A stretch of 64,000 bases of DNA from an uncultured Lachnospiraceae bacterium (GTDB lineage: Bacteria > Bacillota > Clostridia > Lachnospirales > Lachnospiraceae), in the NCBI GenBank assembly GCA_945929965.1, contig CAMEOT010000013.1, positions 1-64,000 on the forward strand. The letters are read 5' to 3'. Position numbers and translations under genes: made by a program. Under the pieces are notes generated by a model. The model searched no databases, was not told the DNA's origin, and was given only the letters and a program-made list of their open reading frames with translations. Of the stretch, positions 16,967-25,632 are shown in pieces. Each line of letters opens with the position of its first letter. Position 1 is the stretch's first letter.

Positions 16967-17443
16967 ATGTTAAAAAAGTATTTGATCATTTTTCTGGTAT
17001 CTATGGTTCCTTTGATTGAGCTTCGAGGCGCTGTTCCTATTGCGGTGGGAATGAATCTGCCGCTGCTTCCCAGCTATATTGTCTGCATCCTGGGCAATAT
17101 GCTTCCTGTGCCGTTTATTTTCTTTTTTGCCAGAAAGGTATTGGAATGGGGCGCAGACAAGCCGGTCATTGGCAAGTTCTTCACCTTCTGCCTGGAAAAG
17201 GGACATAAGGGTGGTCAGAAGCTGCAGGCGAAAGCGGGCAGAGGTCTGTTCGTAGCACTGCTTCTCTTCGTAGGTATCCCCCTGCCCGGAACCGGTGCCT
17301 GGACCGGAACCCTGGCAGCCAGCCTGTTAGATATGGATTTTAAGTCCAGCGTCATTGCCGTGATGCTGGGAGTGGTACTGGCAGGTGTGATCATGGGACT
17401 GCTCAGTATGGGCGTATTTGGAGCACTGGGGACTATTTTCTAA
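16967..17443 (+). CDS. Small multi-drug export family membrane protein
   Basis: This 158-residue integral membrane protein has about four helices and the family landmarks PLIELRGAVPIAVG, NMLPVPFIFFFARKVLEW and VGIPLPGTGAWTGTLAASLL. These identify the Sm_multidrug_ex family (COG2426). The family name is historical and actual transport function is largely untested. It follows hisC by 29 nt and precedes a methyltransferase by 21 nt, so the three may be cotranscribed. Confidence 0.85.
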   Translation: MLKKYLIIFLVSMVPLIELRGAVPIAVGMNLPLLPSYIVCILGNMLPVPFIFFFARKVLEWGADKPVIGKFFTFCLEKGHKGGQKLQAKAGRGLFVALLLFVGIPLPGTGAWTGTLAASLLDMDFKSSVIAVMLGVVLAGVIMGLLSMGVFGALGTIF

Positions 17444-17464
17444 AAAAACGGGGATACTGTAATT

Positions 17465-18277
17465 ATGGAAAATACAGAAGAAATCTACACAGACTTTGCA
17501 AGAGTATATGATGAACTCATGGACAACACGCCCTATGATATGTGGTGCGAACGCTTAAGTGAGCTGATTGCGGCTTACGGTGTATCCAAACCTACGCGGG
17601 ATGTGGAGGGCATTCTGGATTCCGAGCGGAATCTGGTGGTGGATTTAGGCTGTGGCACCGGTACGCTGACGGAGCTGTTGTATAAAAAGGGCTATGACTG
17701 CATTGGCGTGGATAATTCCGAGGAAATGCTGAACATTGCCATGGACAAAAAGGCACAGAGTGGTTCGGAGATCCTCTATCTGCATCAGGACATGAGGGAA
17801 CTGGATCTGTATTCTACCGTAGGTACGGTGATCAGTGTCTGTGATTCTGTGAATTATATTCTGGAAGAAGAGGAACTGCTTCAGGTGTTTCAACTGGTGA
17901 ACAATTATCTCTATCCCGGAGGAGTATTTATTTTTGATTTTAATACCGCTTATAAATACCGGGAAGTCATCGGCAATACCACTATCGCGGAAAATAGAGA
18001 GGACTGCAGTTTTATCTGGGAGAATTATTACGATCCGGAAGAAGAGATCAACGAGTACGATCTGACCATCTTCGTACAGGAAGAGGATGATATTTTCCGG
18101 AGGTTTACAGAGACCCATCTGCAGCGGGGCTATACCGTGGAGCAGATGCGGGCGCTTGTGGAGCAGGCTGGATTAAAAGTCCTTGAAATCAAGGATTCCG
18201 ATACCGGTGAAGCAGCGACCGAGACCAGCGAGAGAGTATATATCGTAGCAAAAGAGCAGCAAAAGAAGCTGCCGTAA
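17465..18277 (+). CDS. Class I SAM-dependent methyltransferase
   Basis: This 270-residue protein has a Rossmann methyltransferase core: motif I VVDLGCGTGTLTELL near residue 59, the acidic motif CIGVDNSEEML, an LHQDMREL motif and the CDSVNYILEEEEL region. These match the YqeM-like methyltransferases common in Firmicutes. Substrate is unknown. It lies 9 nt before hslO. Confidence 0.85.
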   Translation: MENTEEIYTDFARVYDELMDNTPYDMWCERLSELIAAYGVSKPTRDVEGILDSERNLVVDLGCGTGTLTELLYKKGYDCIGVDNSEEMLNIAMDKKAQSGSEILYLHQDMRELDLYSTVGTVISVCDSVNYILEEEELLQVFQLVNNYLYPGGVFIFDFNTAYKYREVIGNTTIAENREDCSFIWENYYDPEEEINEYDLTIFVQEEDDIFRRFTETHLQRGYTVEQMRALVEQAGLKVLEIKDSDTGEAATETSERVYIVAKEQQKKLP

Positions 18278-18286
18278 GAAAGGTAC

Positions 18287-19168
18287 GTGAATTTAAGAAT
18301 GAAAGATTATATGGTACGCGCAACCGCAGCAAATGCACAGATCCGTGCATTTGCCTGTACGACGAGAGAGACAGTGGAGACAGCGCGGGCAGCGCATAAT
18401 ACAAGCCCTGTGGTCACGGCTGCACTGGGAAGACTCCTCAGTGCCGGAGCTATGATGGGCAGTATGTTAAAAGGAGAAGATGAACTGATCACACTGCAGA
18501 TCAAGGGAGACGGTCCCGTGGGAGGACTTACGGTGACAGCAGACGGTAACGGACATGTAAAGGGCTACGCGAATGTACCCGATGTGATGCTGCCTGCAAA
18601 CGCCCAAGGGAAACTGGATGTGGGCGGCGCCGTGGGAAACGGTGTCTTAAGTGTGATCCGGGATATGGGACTGAAGGATCCTTACGTGGGACAGACCGAG
18701 TTACAGACCGGCGAGATTGCAGAAGATCTGACCTATTATTTTGCCGTATCCGAGCAGGTGCCTTCCGTGGTAGGTCTGGGAGTACTGATGAACAGAGACA
18801 ACACCGTCAGACAGGCCGGCGGATTTATTGTACAGCTGATGCCCTTCGCAGAGGAGGAGACCATCAGCAGGCTGGAAGAGAATATCAAAAATCTCTCCTC
18901 CGTGACCGCTATGCTGGATGCAGGTAAGACTCCGGAGGGAATGCTTGAAGTACTGCTTTCCGGAATGAATCCGGAGATCACGGATACGCTTCCTGTGGAA
19001 TTTGCCTGCAATTGCAGCAAGGACAGAGTGCGCAAGGCCCTGATCAGTATCGGAAGAGAAGAGCTGCAGTCTATGATCGATGATGCTAAGCCGATCGAGG
19101 TGAACTGCCATTTCTGTAATAAAAACTATAACTTTACCGTGGATGAATTAAAACAGATGATCCAGTAA
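18287..19168 (+). CDS. hslO: Redox-regulated chaperone Hsp33
   Basis: Hsp33 is a cytosolic holdase activated by oxidation. The ~290-residue protein has the N-terminal MVRATAANAQIRAFACTTRE block, LGRLLSAGAMMGSMLKG and DGNGHVKGYANVPDV. The C-terminal redox switch consists of four zinc-binding cysteines: CNC near 241-243 and CHFC near 272-275. The GTG at 18287 sits a few nt after AAAGG, and an ATG four codons on (18299) is the alternative. Confidence 0.93.
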   Translation: MNLRMKDYMVRATAANAQIRAFACTTRETVETARAAHNTSPVVTAALGRLLSAGAMMGSMLKGEDELITLQIKGDGPVGGLTVTADGNGHVKGYANVPDVMLPANAQGKLDVGGAVGNGVLSVIRDMGLKDPYVGQTELQTGEIAEDLTYYFAVSEQVPSVVGLGVLMNRDNTVRQAGGFIVQLMPFAEEETISRLEENIKNLSSVTAMLDAGKTPEGMLEVLLSGMNPEITDTLPVEFACNCSKDRVRKALISIGREELQSMIDDAKPIEVNCHFCNKNYNFTVDELKQMIQ

Positions 19169-19193
19169 TGGATTCCGTAAAGTGAGGAAGCTT

Positions 19194-21104
19194 ATGAAAC
19201 AGGGATTTGTCAAAGTTGCGTCCGCTACACTGGGGATCCGGGTGGCGGATCCGGTCTATAATGCCCGGGCAATCTGTACCCAGGCAAAAGAAGCGGCGGA
19301 ACACGGAGCGAAGATAATAGTGTTCCCCGAACTGTGTATTACCGGGTATACCTGTAATGACCTTTTTTTGCAGAATCTTTTGCTGAAGAAGGCAAAAGAA
19401 GCACTGCTTACGATCGCAGAAGAGACAAGCCGGTTGGGAGCATTGCTTTTTGTGGGTCTTCCCGTGGAAAAGGACGGTCGTCTGTATAACGTGGCTGCCG
19501 CAGTATATCGTGGAAGTATTTTGGGCATGATCCCAAAGAAAAATATTCCGACATATGCGGAATTTTACGAGGGCAGATATTTTACTTCCGGGGAGGAAAG
19601 GATAACGAATTTCTGCCTGGGAGAATATGAGGTCCCTTTTGGAACGAATCTTTTGTTTTGTTGTGAGGAATTGCCGGAGCTGGTTCTTGGCTGTGAGATC
19701 TGCGAGGATCTGTGGGTGGCGGATCCGCCATCCACTTCCCATGCATTGGCAGGGGCTACGGTGATCGCCAATCTGTCGGCATCTAATGAGACGGTATCCA
19801 AGGACGCTTACCGTGAACTATTGGTAAAATCCACCAGCGCAAGACTTCTGTGTGGGTATATTTATACTTCCGCCGGAGAAGGAGAATCCACTCAGGATCT
19901 GGTATTCGGAGGGCATAATCTGATTGCGGAGAACGGAACACTGCTGGCACAGTCTTCCCGTTTCGCCACAGGAATTCTCTACACAGACCTGGATGTGCTC
20001 AAAATAAGCAGCGAGCGCAGAAGAATGGGAACCTTTGGAAAACAGCCGACGGCTTCCTATTGTAAGATTCCGTTTTCCATGGAACTTACGGAGACCAAAC
20101 TGGAACGGAAGTTCGCGGCGCATCCTTTTGTACCGGAGGATCCGGCTCTTCGTAACAGAAGATGTGAAGATATTTTATCCATTCAGGCGTATGGTCTGAA
20201 AAAACGCTATGAACATATCGGTGGTAAGACGGCAGTTCTGGGGATCTCGGGAGGACTGGATTCCACACTGGCACTTTTGGTGACGGTGAGGACGTTTGAT
20301 CTGTTAGGACTTGCAAGAAAAGGAATCATTGCCGTGACCATGCCCTGCTTTGGCACCACGGACCGGACCTATGAGAATGCCTGCCTGCTAGCGAAGACTC
20401 TGGGTACGACACTTCGGGAAGTGGATATCCGTGAGGCAGTGACCGGACATTTCGCAGATATCGGACAGGATATGGAATGCCATGATATTACCTATGAGAA
20501 CGGGCAGGCGAGAGAACGCACTCAGGTGCTTATGGATATTGCGAACAAGGAGAATGCCCTGGTCATCGGTACGGGAGATATGTCAGAACTGGCACTTGGC
20601 TGGGCTACCTATAATGGAGACCACATGTCTATGTATGGCGTCAATGCGGGCGTGCCGAAGACACTGGTAAGACACTTAGTGCAGTATTACGCGGATACCT
20701 GTGAACGGGATGAACTGTCGAAAGTACTGAAGGATGTGCTGGATACGCCGGTGAGTCCGGAACTGCTTCCGCCGGTAGAAGGAAATATCGCGCAGAAGAC
20801 AGAGGACCTTGTGGGACCTTATGAACTGCACGACTTCTTCTTATATTATATGCTGCGCTGCGGCTATGCGCCGGATAAGGTATATCGGATCGCAGAAGAG
20901 ACCTTTGCCGGAAAATATGATGCAAAGACCATTAAAAAATGGCTGAAAAATTTCTATCGGAGGTTTTTCTCGCAGCAGTTTAAACGCTCCTGCCTGCCGG
21001 ACGGACCCAAAGTGGGAAGCGTGGCACTTTCCCCCAGAGGGGATCTGCGTATGCCCAGTGATGCCTGTGCAAGGATCTGGCTGGACCGCCTGGAGGAAAT
21101 ATAA
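19194..21104 (+). CDS. nadE: Glutamine-dependent NAD+ synthetase
   Basis: This two-domain enzyme of 636 residues makes NAD+ from deamido-NAD+ using ammonia channelled from glutamine. The N-terminal nitrilase-type amidase has Glu in FPELCITGY (~46), Lys in PKKNIPTYAEF (~115) and Cys in GCEICEDLW (~168). The C-terminal synthetase has the ATP-binding LGISGGLDSTLALLV near residue 348 and GTGDMSELALGW. GAGG lies 8 nt before ATG 19194, and the GTG at 19182 is a less likely start. No clear terminator follows before the promoter at 21152. Confidence 0.95.
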   Translation: MKQGFVKVASATLGIRVADPVYNARAICTQAKEAAEHGAKIIVFPELCITGYTCNDLFLQNLLLKKAKEALLTIAEETSRLGALLFVGLPVEKDGRLYNVAAAVYRGSILGMIPKKNIPTYAEFYEGRYFTSGEERITNFCLGEYEVPFGTNLLFCCEELPELVLGCEICEDLWVADPPSTSHALAGATVIANLSASNETVSKDAYRELLVKSTSARLLCGYIYTSAGEGESTQDLVFGGHNLIAENGTLLAQSSRFATGILYTDLDVLKISSERRRMGTFGKQPTASYCKIPFSMELTETKLERKFAAHPFVPEDPALRNRRCEDILSIQAYGLKKRYEHIGGKTAVLGISGGLDSTLALLVTVRTFDLLGLARKGIIAVTMPCFGTTDRTYENACLLAKTLGTTLREVDIREAVTGHFADIGQDMECHDITYENGQARERTQVLMDIANKENALVIGTGDMSELALGWATYNGDHMSMYGVNAGVPKTLVRHLVQYYADTCERDELSKVLKDVLDTPVSPELLPPVEGNIAQKTEDLVGPYELHDFFLYYMLRCGYAPDKVYRIAEETFAGKYDAKTIKKWLKNFYRRFFSQQFKRSCLPDGPKVGSVALSPRGDLRMPSDACARIWLDRLEEI

Positions 21105-21151
21105 AAATATTGTTAAAATTTCGTCGAAATTCTTAATTTTCTGTTTTTTAC

Positions 21152-21180
21152 TTGAAATGGGAAACGGAAAATCGTATATT
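21152..21180 (+). promoter_or_regulatory. Sigma-A promoter of the small HTH regulator
   Basis: TTGAAA (21152-21157) and TATATT (21175-21180) are spaced by 17 nt, 41 nt before the start at 21221. Confidence 0.65.
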
Positions 21181-21220
21181 ATAGCTGTACCAAGTTTAGA
21201 GGATATGTGGAGGAATAAAT

Positions 21221-21571
21221 ATGACTAAGGCGGAAATCTTAAAAAAAGAAATCTTAAGACAGTATCGCAGTGTCAGACAGTTTGCCATGGAGATGAATAT
21301 TCCTTACAGCACACTGGTAACGGCTCTGGAGCGCGGCATTGAAGGGATGGCATACGGAACAGTTATCAAAATGTGTGACAAGCTGAGTCTGAATCCTGTA
21401 GATTTTTCATCATTGGAGAGGGATGCATCCCTGGGAGCACAGCTTTTGGAAAATCGTGTCATGCAGAATTATGTGAAACTGAATCAGACCGGAAGAGATA
21501 AGATTCTGGAGCTGATGGATGATTTTGTACAGATTGATAAGTACAAGGCAAAAAACAAGAAAACAAAATAA
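21221..21571 (+). CDS. Small XRE-like helix-turn-helix regulator
   Basis: This 116-residue protein has an N-terminal HTH spanning about residues 12-60 (SVRQFAMEMNIPYSTLVTAL, then LERGIEGMAYGTVIKMCDKL). A helical C-terminal part contains KLNQTGRDKILELMDDFVQI, a segment often seen at the end of clostridial XRE regulators. The basic tail KAKNKKTK may contact nucleic acid. It has its own promoter and AGGAGG-type site. Targets are unknown, and the convergent FliD-like gene is the nearest neighbour. Confidence 0.75.
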   Translation: MTKAEILKKEILRQYRSVRQFAMEMNIPYSTLVTALERGIEGMAYGTVIKMCDKLSLNPVDFSSLERDASLGAQLLENRVMQNYVKLNQTGRDKILELMDDFVQIDKYKAKNKKTK

Positions 21572-21597
21572 GAAGTAAAAAAATAAGTAAAAATAAA

Positions 21598-21643
21598 ACA
21601 GCTACTGATCGAATCCCCTAAAACGGGGATCAACAGTAGCTGT
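21598..21643 (-). terminator. Terminator overlapping the 3' end of the FliD-like gene
   Basis: ACAGCTACTG pairs with CAGTAGCTGT, and an inner ATCCCC / GGGGAT pair extends the stem. On the minus strand it is followed by T-rich sequence, so it ends the FliD-like transcript. The stem includes the last codons and stop at 21630. It may also slow transcription from the convergent regulator gene. Confidence 0.75.
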
Positions 21644-22925
21644 TGAACATCATGCCGCTGTAAGCGCTGGTGGTATAAGGACTGATGAAATTGTGACCGG
21701 GATTTTTGTAGGCCACAATTTTTTTGTCTACATAATTCATGGGATTCAGCGAGACCTGATCGCTTTTGCGTAACAGAGAGCTGCTGAAATCCTTTAATAC
21801 ACTGAAAGCCGACAGATCATTTCCCGAGGCTGCCGCGGTCTGCCGCAGCCTTTCGTCATTGATGGAGAGCATACCGTCATCCTCCAGATTCATTCCCATA
21901 CTTTCCAAAGAATTGCCGTACAGGGATGCGATGGATGAAAATTCCCGTACCAGTTGTCTGCTTCTGGACTGGGTATTCAGATAGGAAGATGCCGCACGTA
22001 TGAAATTATTGTAACTGCCTACCAGCTGGTTAATATTGTCGGTGATGGATTCGGTATCTGTCTTCAGCCCGATATGTACCGGCTTATCTTCGGGGCTTAC
22101 GGCCTTGATCTGTACATCGAACAACTTGCCCACCGTGAAATGGTTGGAAGAGGAAGAACGTTCCTCACCGTTGATCAGGAAGCTTGCGTTGTCAGCGGAA
22201 TGACTGATATAATTCAGTCCCATATTGTCTACGACACCGGAGGTCTTGCTGGTATGATCATCGCTGACCCGGAAATGATACGGTCTGCCGTTCGGAATAC
22301 CGGTGGCGTCGGATGTCAGGCGGAGTGCGTAACGGGAATCGGATTCCGCTACCTCTGCACGGATGCCGATGTCCGCGTTGTTGATCAGCCTTGACAGCCG
22401 CTCCATGATCTGACGGTTGGTATCGCCCTCGTTAATATTGAACTGGAATTCATAGTTCATATCGTTGATTGCAACATCAAAGGAATAAGTATCCGGAGCC
22501 AGTGTGGTAGCCAGATCCGGGAGAAAATATCCAAGATTCTCCTGGGGAGTGGCAAGGGCGCGTACCTCCAGATCGAATTCAGGAGAAGCGGCGGAAGAAG
22601 CTTCGGAACCAATATAGGCAACCTCAGCGATATCGTCATTGGTGGAATAGGCACTTTTTTTACGGAACATGCCGTCCTGCTCCAGGCCGCCGAGCTGTGC
22701 GATGGAGTTGTGAAGCTCTCTGGCGTTCTCCTTGACATCCACAGCATAATACTGAGTATCCTTACTGGTGGTGGGGAGATACCAGGGTGCATCCTTGTTC
22801 AGCTTTATGATGGAATTATAGACACTGCGAAGTTCACTCTTTTTATGTGTGTCGTATTTCGTCAGCTGTCTGGGCGAGTACGCTGTCAGATAATTATTGT
22901 AAACAGTATTGAGAGCTGCACTCAT
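21630..22925 (-). CDS. Orphan FliD-like flagellar capping-protein homologue
   Basis: This 431-residue protein has no signal peptide and begins with MSAALNTVYNNYLTAY. The middle contains FDLEVRALATPQENLGYF, resembling the FliD N-terminal domain (xVxxLAxxQ). LSRLINNADIGIRAEV and YALRLTSDATG follow, the latter as in the hook-associated FliD insertion. The C-terminal half has NINQLVGSYNNFIRAASSYL and LEDDGMLSINDERLRQT, both typical of FliD_C. FliD normally caps the flagellar filament and is exported by the flagellar system. No flagellar neighbours exist here, so it may be a detached flagellar gene or a repurposed relative. AGGAG precedes the ATG. Confidence 0.7.
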   Translation of the reverse strand: MSAALNTVYNNYLTAYSPRQLTKYDTHKKSELRSVYNSIIKLNKDAPWYLPTTSKDTQYYAVDVKENARELHNSIAQLGGLEQDGMFRKKSAYSTNDDIAEVAYIGSEASSAASPEFDLEVRALATPQENLGYFLPDLATTLAPDTYSFDVAINDMNYEFQFNINEGDTNRQIMERLSRLINNADIGIRAEVAESDSRYALRLTSDATGIPNGRPYHFRVSDDHTSKTSGVVDNMGLNYISHSADNASFLINGEERSSSSNHFTVGKLFDVQIKAVSPEDKPVHIGLKTDTESITDNINQLVGSYNNFIRAASSYLNTQSRSRQLVREFSSIASLYGNSLESMGMNLEDDGMLSINDERLRQTAAASGNDLSAFSVLKDFSSSLLRKSDQVSLNPMNYVDKKIVAYKNPGHNFISPYTTSAYSGMMFNSYC

Positions 22926-22996
22926 AGATATCTCCTTTCTCCTCCGTAATCAAGGATATTTTATAAAAAATTACAATAACCCACTTTTATGAGAGG

Positions 22997-23025
22997 ATTA
23001 TAGCATAAATAATAAGAAGAAACAA
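22997..23025 (-). promoter_or_regulatory. Probable promoter of the FliD-like gene
   Basis: On the minus strand TATAAT (complement of 22997-23002) is preceded, after 17 nt, by a weak TTGTTT. No sigma-D-like element (TAAA with GCCGATAA) was seen, which argues against flagellar-type control. Confidence 0.4.
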
Positions 23026-23055
23026 GAAAAATAAAGGGATTTTCGGGAAAAACAG

Positions 23056-23084
23056 TTGACGGACAGGGCGGATTATGGTATAGT
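23056..23084 (+). promoter_or_regulatory. Sigma-A promoter of rpmG-secE-nusG
   Basis: TTGACG (23056-23061), a 17-nt spacer and TATAGT (23079-23084) precede rpmG by 75 nt. The intergenic region 22926-23159 otherwise holds only the divergent promoter. Confidence 0.85.
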
Positions 23085-23159
23085 ATCCAAGCGAGATGAG
23101 ATTTAGGTCTTTTTTTTATGCTTAAATTTAGAGATCAGAAAACAAGTGGAGGTAGAAAA

Positions 23160-23309
23160 ATGCGTACAAAAATTACTTTAGCATGTACCGAGTGCAAGCA
23201 GCGTAACTACAATACTACCAAGGATAAGAAGACTCATCCTGATAGAATGGAAACCAAGAAGTATTGTAGATTCTGCAAAACACATACATTGCACAAAGAA
23301 ACCAAATAA
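23160..23309 (+). CDS. rpmG: 50S ribosomal protein L33
   Basis: This 49-residue protein starts [17 protein letters not shown] and ends [14 protein letters not shown]. The two CxxC pairs (CTEC, CRFC) are complete, so this is the zinc-binding form rather than the Cys-less form induced by zinc shortage. GTGGAGGTAG lies before the ATG. It is first in the rpmG-secE-nusG unit. Confidence 0.97.
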   Translation: MRTKITLACTECKQRNYNTTKDKKTHPDRMETKKYCRFCKTHTLHKETK

Positions 23310-23336
23310 TCAGCCGTTCTAACATGGGAGGTCGAA

Positions 23337-23540
23337 ATGGGAGATTCCGCAGAAAAACAGAAGCGCCCAAGTTTCTTCAAAGGCGTAAAAGCTGAATTTA
23401 AGAAAATTTCATGGCCGGACAGACAATCCACATTGAAGCAATCCGTAGCGGTTGTTGCAATTTCAGTTGTAGTTGGTGTGATTATTGCAGTGCTGGATTA
23501 TTTTATTCAGTACGGCGTAAACTTCTTAACATCATTATAG
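23337..23540 (+). CDS. secE: Preprotein translocase subunit SecE
   Basis: This 67-residue short Gram-positive SecE has an amphipathic FKGVKAEFKKISWPDRQST segment and one C-terminal membrane helix (SVAVVAISVVVGVIIAVLDY). It clamps SecY in the translocon. GGGAGG precedes the ATG. It is 16 nt upstream of nusG. Confidence 0.96.
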   Translation: MGDSAEKQKRPSFFKGVKAEFKKISWPDRQSTLKQSVAVVAISVVVGVIIAVLDYFIQYGVNFLTSL

Positions 23541-23555
23541 AGCGAGGGTGATTGT

Positions 23556-24074
23556 ATGGCAGAGGCAAAATGGTATGTAGTCCATACCTATTCAGGATAT
23601 GAGAACAAGGTCAAAGCCAATATCGAGAAGACCATAGAGAACAACAAGAATCTGGCAGAACAGATTCTTGAGGTAAGAGTCCCTATGCAGGATGTGGTGG
23701 AACTGAAGGACGGAGCCCGCAAGACGGTATCCAAGAAGATGTTCCCCGGATATGTGCTTCTTAATATGGAAATGAACGATGATACCTGGTATGTCGTTCG
23801 TAATACCCGTGGTGTGACCGGTTTCGTAGGTCCCGGAAGTAAACCTGTACCTCTTACAGAAGCTGAGATGAAGCCTTTGGGCATTAAGACCGAGAATGTA
23901 TCGATCGACTTTGGCGAGGGCGACAGCATTGCTGTTGTGGCCGGAGTATGGAAAGATACCGTCGGCGTGGTGCAGAAACTGGACTATGGCAAACAGACAG
24001 CTACCATCAATGTAGAACTGTTTGGAAGAGAGACCCCTGTGGAAATCAGCTTTGCAGAGGTCAGAAAGCTTTAA
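23556..24074 (+). CDS. nusG: Transcription termination/antitermination protein NusG
   Basis: NusG has 172 residues. The NGN domain starts KWYVVHTYSGYENKVKANIE and contains KMFPGYVLLNMEMND and VRNTRGVTGFVG. The KOW domain follows (GDSIAVVAGVWKDTVGVVQK). It binds RNA polymerase and couples or modulates pausing. It ends the rpmG-secE-nusG set. Confidence 0.97.
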   Translation: MAEAKWYVVHTYSGYENKVKANIEKTIENNKNLAEQILEVRVPMQDVVELKDGARKTVSKKMFPGYVLLNMEMNDDTWYVVRNTRGVTGFVGPGSKPVPLTEAEMKPLGIKTENVSIDFGEGDSIAVVAGVWKDTVGVVQKLDYGKQTATINVELFGRETPVEISFAEVRKL

Positions 24075-24243
24075 AAGCAGACAAAGATATTTTCTTCCGG
24101 AGATTTCCGGGATAAAATATAAACTTTCAGGTCCGTAAGGATCGGAAAGAGGCAGCACAAAAGGAACGGAAACGTTCCAGTGGGAGCAGGAGGCAGCAAC
24201 AAAGCAGCCTGCGCCGAATTACCACATTATAGGAGGTGCCACA
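24075..24243 (+). promoter_or_regulatory. nusG-rplK leader with a GNRA-capped hairpin
   Basis: The 169-nt spacer contains GGAACG-GAAA-CGTTCC at 24163-24178, a perfect 6-bp stem closed by a GAAA tetraloop. GC-rich GCAGG / CCTGC pairings lie around 24187-24217. AGGAGG directly precedes rplK. It probably folds as the L11 operon leader. No clear promoter hexamers or T tract were seen. Confidence 0.4.
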
Positions 24244-24669
24244 ATGGCAAAGAAAGTAGAAGGATATATCAAGTTACAGATCCCTGCCGGCAAAGCAACA
24301 CCGGCTCCCCCTGTTGGTCCTGCACTTGGACAGCACGGGGTGAACATCGTTGAATTTACAAAGCAGTTCAACGCAAGAACAGCAGACAAGGGAGATCTTA
24401 TCATTCCCGTAGTTATTACTGTATATGCAGACAGAAGCTTTAGTTTCGTTACAAAGACTCCCCCTGCAGCAGTACTGTTAAAGAAAGCCTGCAACATCAA
24501 GTCCGGTTCCGGCGTTCCCAATAAGACCAAGGTAGCTACCATTTCCAAGGCTAAGGTTCAGGAAATCGCTGAGATGAAGATGCCGGATCTGAATGCAGCA
24601 AGCCTGGAAGCAGCTATGAGCATGATCGCTGGTACTGCACGCAGCATGGGTATTGTTGTTGAGGAGTAA
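24244..24669 (+). CDS. rplK: 50S ribosomal protein L11
   Basis: L11 has 141 residues, with [40 protein letters not shown] and the C-terminal rRNA-binding [20 protein letters not shown] and [13 protein letters not shown]. It forms the GTPase-associated centre with L10/L7-L12. Codon use is strongly biased, as expected for a ribosomal gene. Confidence 0.98.
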   Translation: MAKKVEGYIKLQIPAGKATPAPPVGPALGQHGVNIVEFTKQFNARTADKGDLIIPVVITVYADRSFSFVTKTPPAAVLLKKACNIKSGSGVPNKTKVATISKAKVQEIAEMKMPDLNAASLEAAMSMIAGTARSMGIVVEE

Positions 24670-24686
24670 CTTATAAATATTTGGGA

Positions 24687-24708
24687 GGCAATCGACAATG
24701 AGATTGCC
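24687..24708 (+). promoter_or_regulatory. rplK-rplA intercistronic hairpin, possible L1 target
   Basis: GGCAATC and GATTGCC form a perfect 7-bp stem with an 8-nt loop in the 62-nt spacer, flanked by GGGA and GCTGGAACC and followed by the rplA AGGAGG. L1 represses its own operon in other bacteria by binding an RNA that mimics its 23S site, so this stem is a candidate. That link is inference. Confidence 0.4.
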
Positions 24709-24731
24709 GCTGGAACCTAGGAGGTAAAATA

Positions 24732-25421
24732 ATGAAACATGGTAAGAAATATACCGAAGCTGCCAAGCTGGTAGATCGCGCTACATTCTATGAGCCTAAC
24801 GATGCTATCGCTCTGGTTAAGAAAACTGCAACTGCTAAATTCGATGAGACCATCGAAGTTCACATCAGAACCGGTTGTGACGGACGTCACGCTGAGCAGC
24901 AGATCCGTGGCGCAGTTGTACTGCCTAACGGAACTGGTAAGACTGTAAAAGTTCTGGTATTCGCAAAGGGCGATAAGATCAACGAGGCTGAAGCAGCAGG
25001 CGCTGATTATGTCGGCGGCGAAGAGCTGATCCCGAAGATCCAGAACGAAGGATGGCTGGACTTCGATGTTGTAGTAGCAACCCCTGATATGATGGGTGTT
25101 GTAGGTCGTCTGGGTAAGGTTCTCGGACCTAAGGGCTTAATGCCTAACCCTAAGGCTGGTACCGTAACCATGGATGTAACCAAGGCAGTTAACGATATCA
25201 AAGCCGGTAAGATCGAGTACAGACTTGACAAGACCAACATCGTACATGTTCCCGTTGGTAAGGCTTCTTTCTCTGAGGAAGCTCTGCAGGAGAACTTCAA
25301 TGCACTTATGGACGCTATCGTAAAGGCTAAGCCCAGCGCATTAAAGGGTCAGTATCTGAGAAGCATCACCCTGACCAGCACTATGGGACCTGGCGTTAAG
25401 GTCAGCGTTGCAAAATTCTAA
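24732..25421 (+). CDS. rplA: 50S ribosomal protein L1
   Basis: L1 has 229 residues, with [17 protein letters not shown], the [20 protein letters not shown] and [14 protein letters not shown] core, and [19 protein letters not shown] near the end. It forms the L1 stalk and is the likely translational regulator of rplK-rplA. A terminator follows at 25461. Confidence 0.98.
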   Translation: MKHGKKYTEAAKLVDRATFYEPNDAIALVKKTATAKFDETIEVHIRTGCDGRHAEQQIRGAVVLPNGTGKTVKVLVFAKGDKINEAEAAGADYVGGEELIPKIQNEGWLDFDVVVATPDMMGVVGRLGKVLGPKGLMPNPKAGTVTMDVTKAVNDIKAGKIEYRLDKTNIVHVPVGKASFSEEALQENFNALMDAIVKAKPSALKGQYLRSITLTSTMGPGVKVSVAKF

Positions 25422-25460
25422 TCTGATCTCTAATCTAATTAGATAACGAATGCAAGAAGA

Positions 25461-25492
25461 GCCGCTTCACTGTTTACAGTGAGGCGGTTTTT
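25461..25492 (+). terminator. Terminator after rplA
   Basis: GCCGCTTCACTG, loop TTTA, CAGTGAGGCGGT (G-U pairs) and a T run. The remaining gap to 25632 shows no convincing promoter hexamers, although the rubrerythrin gene must start there. Confidence 0.9.
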
Positions 25493-25632
25493 GTGATAAA
25501 ATATATTTACCCATAGGAAACAACAACTGACTGCGTACAGGCATGTTATGTATCCTATGAGGGAATCATGTGTTTTAGAATAAAGGTTACCTCGAAAGGG
25601 CATATTACACAAAAAGAGAAGGAGAGACCACT

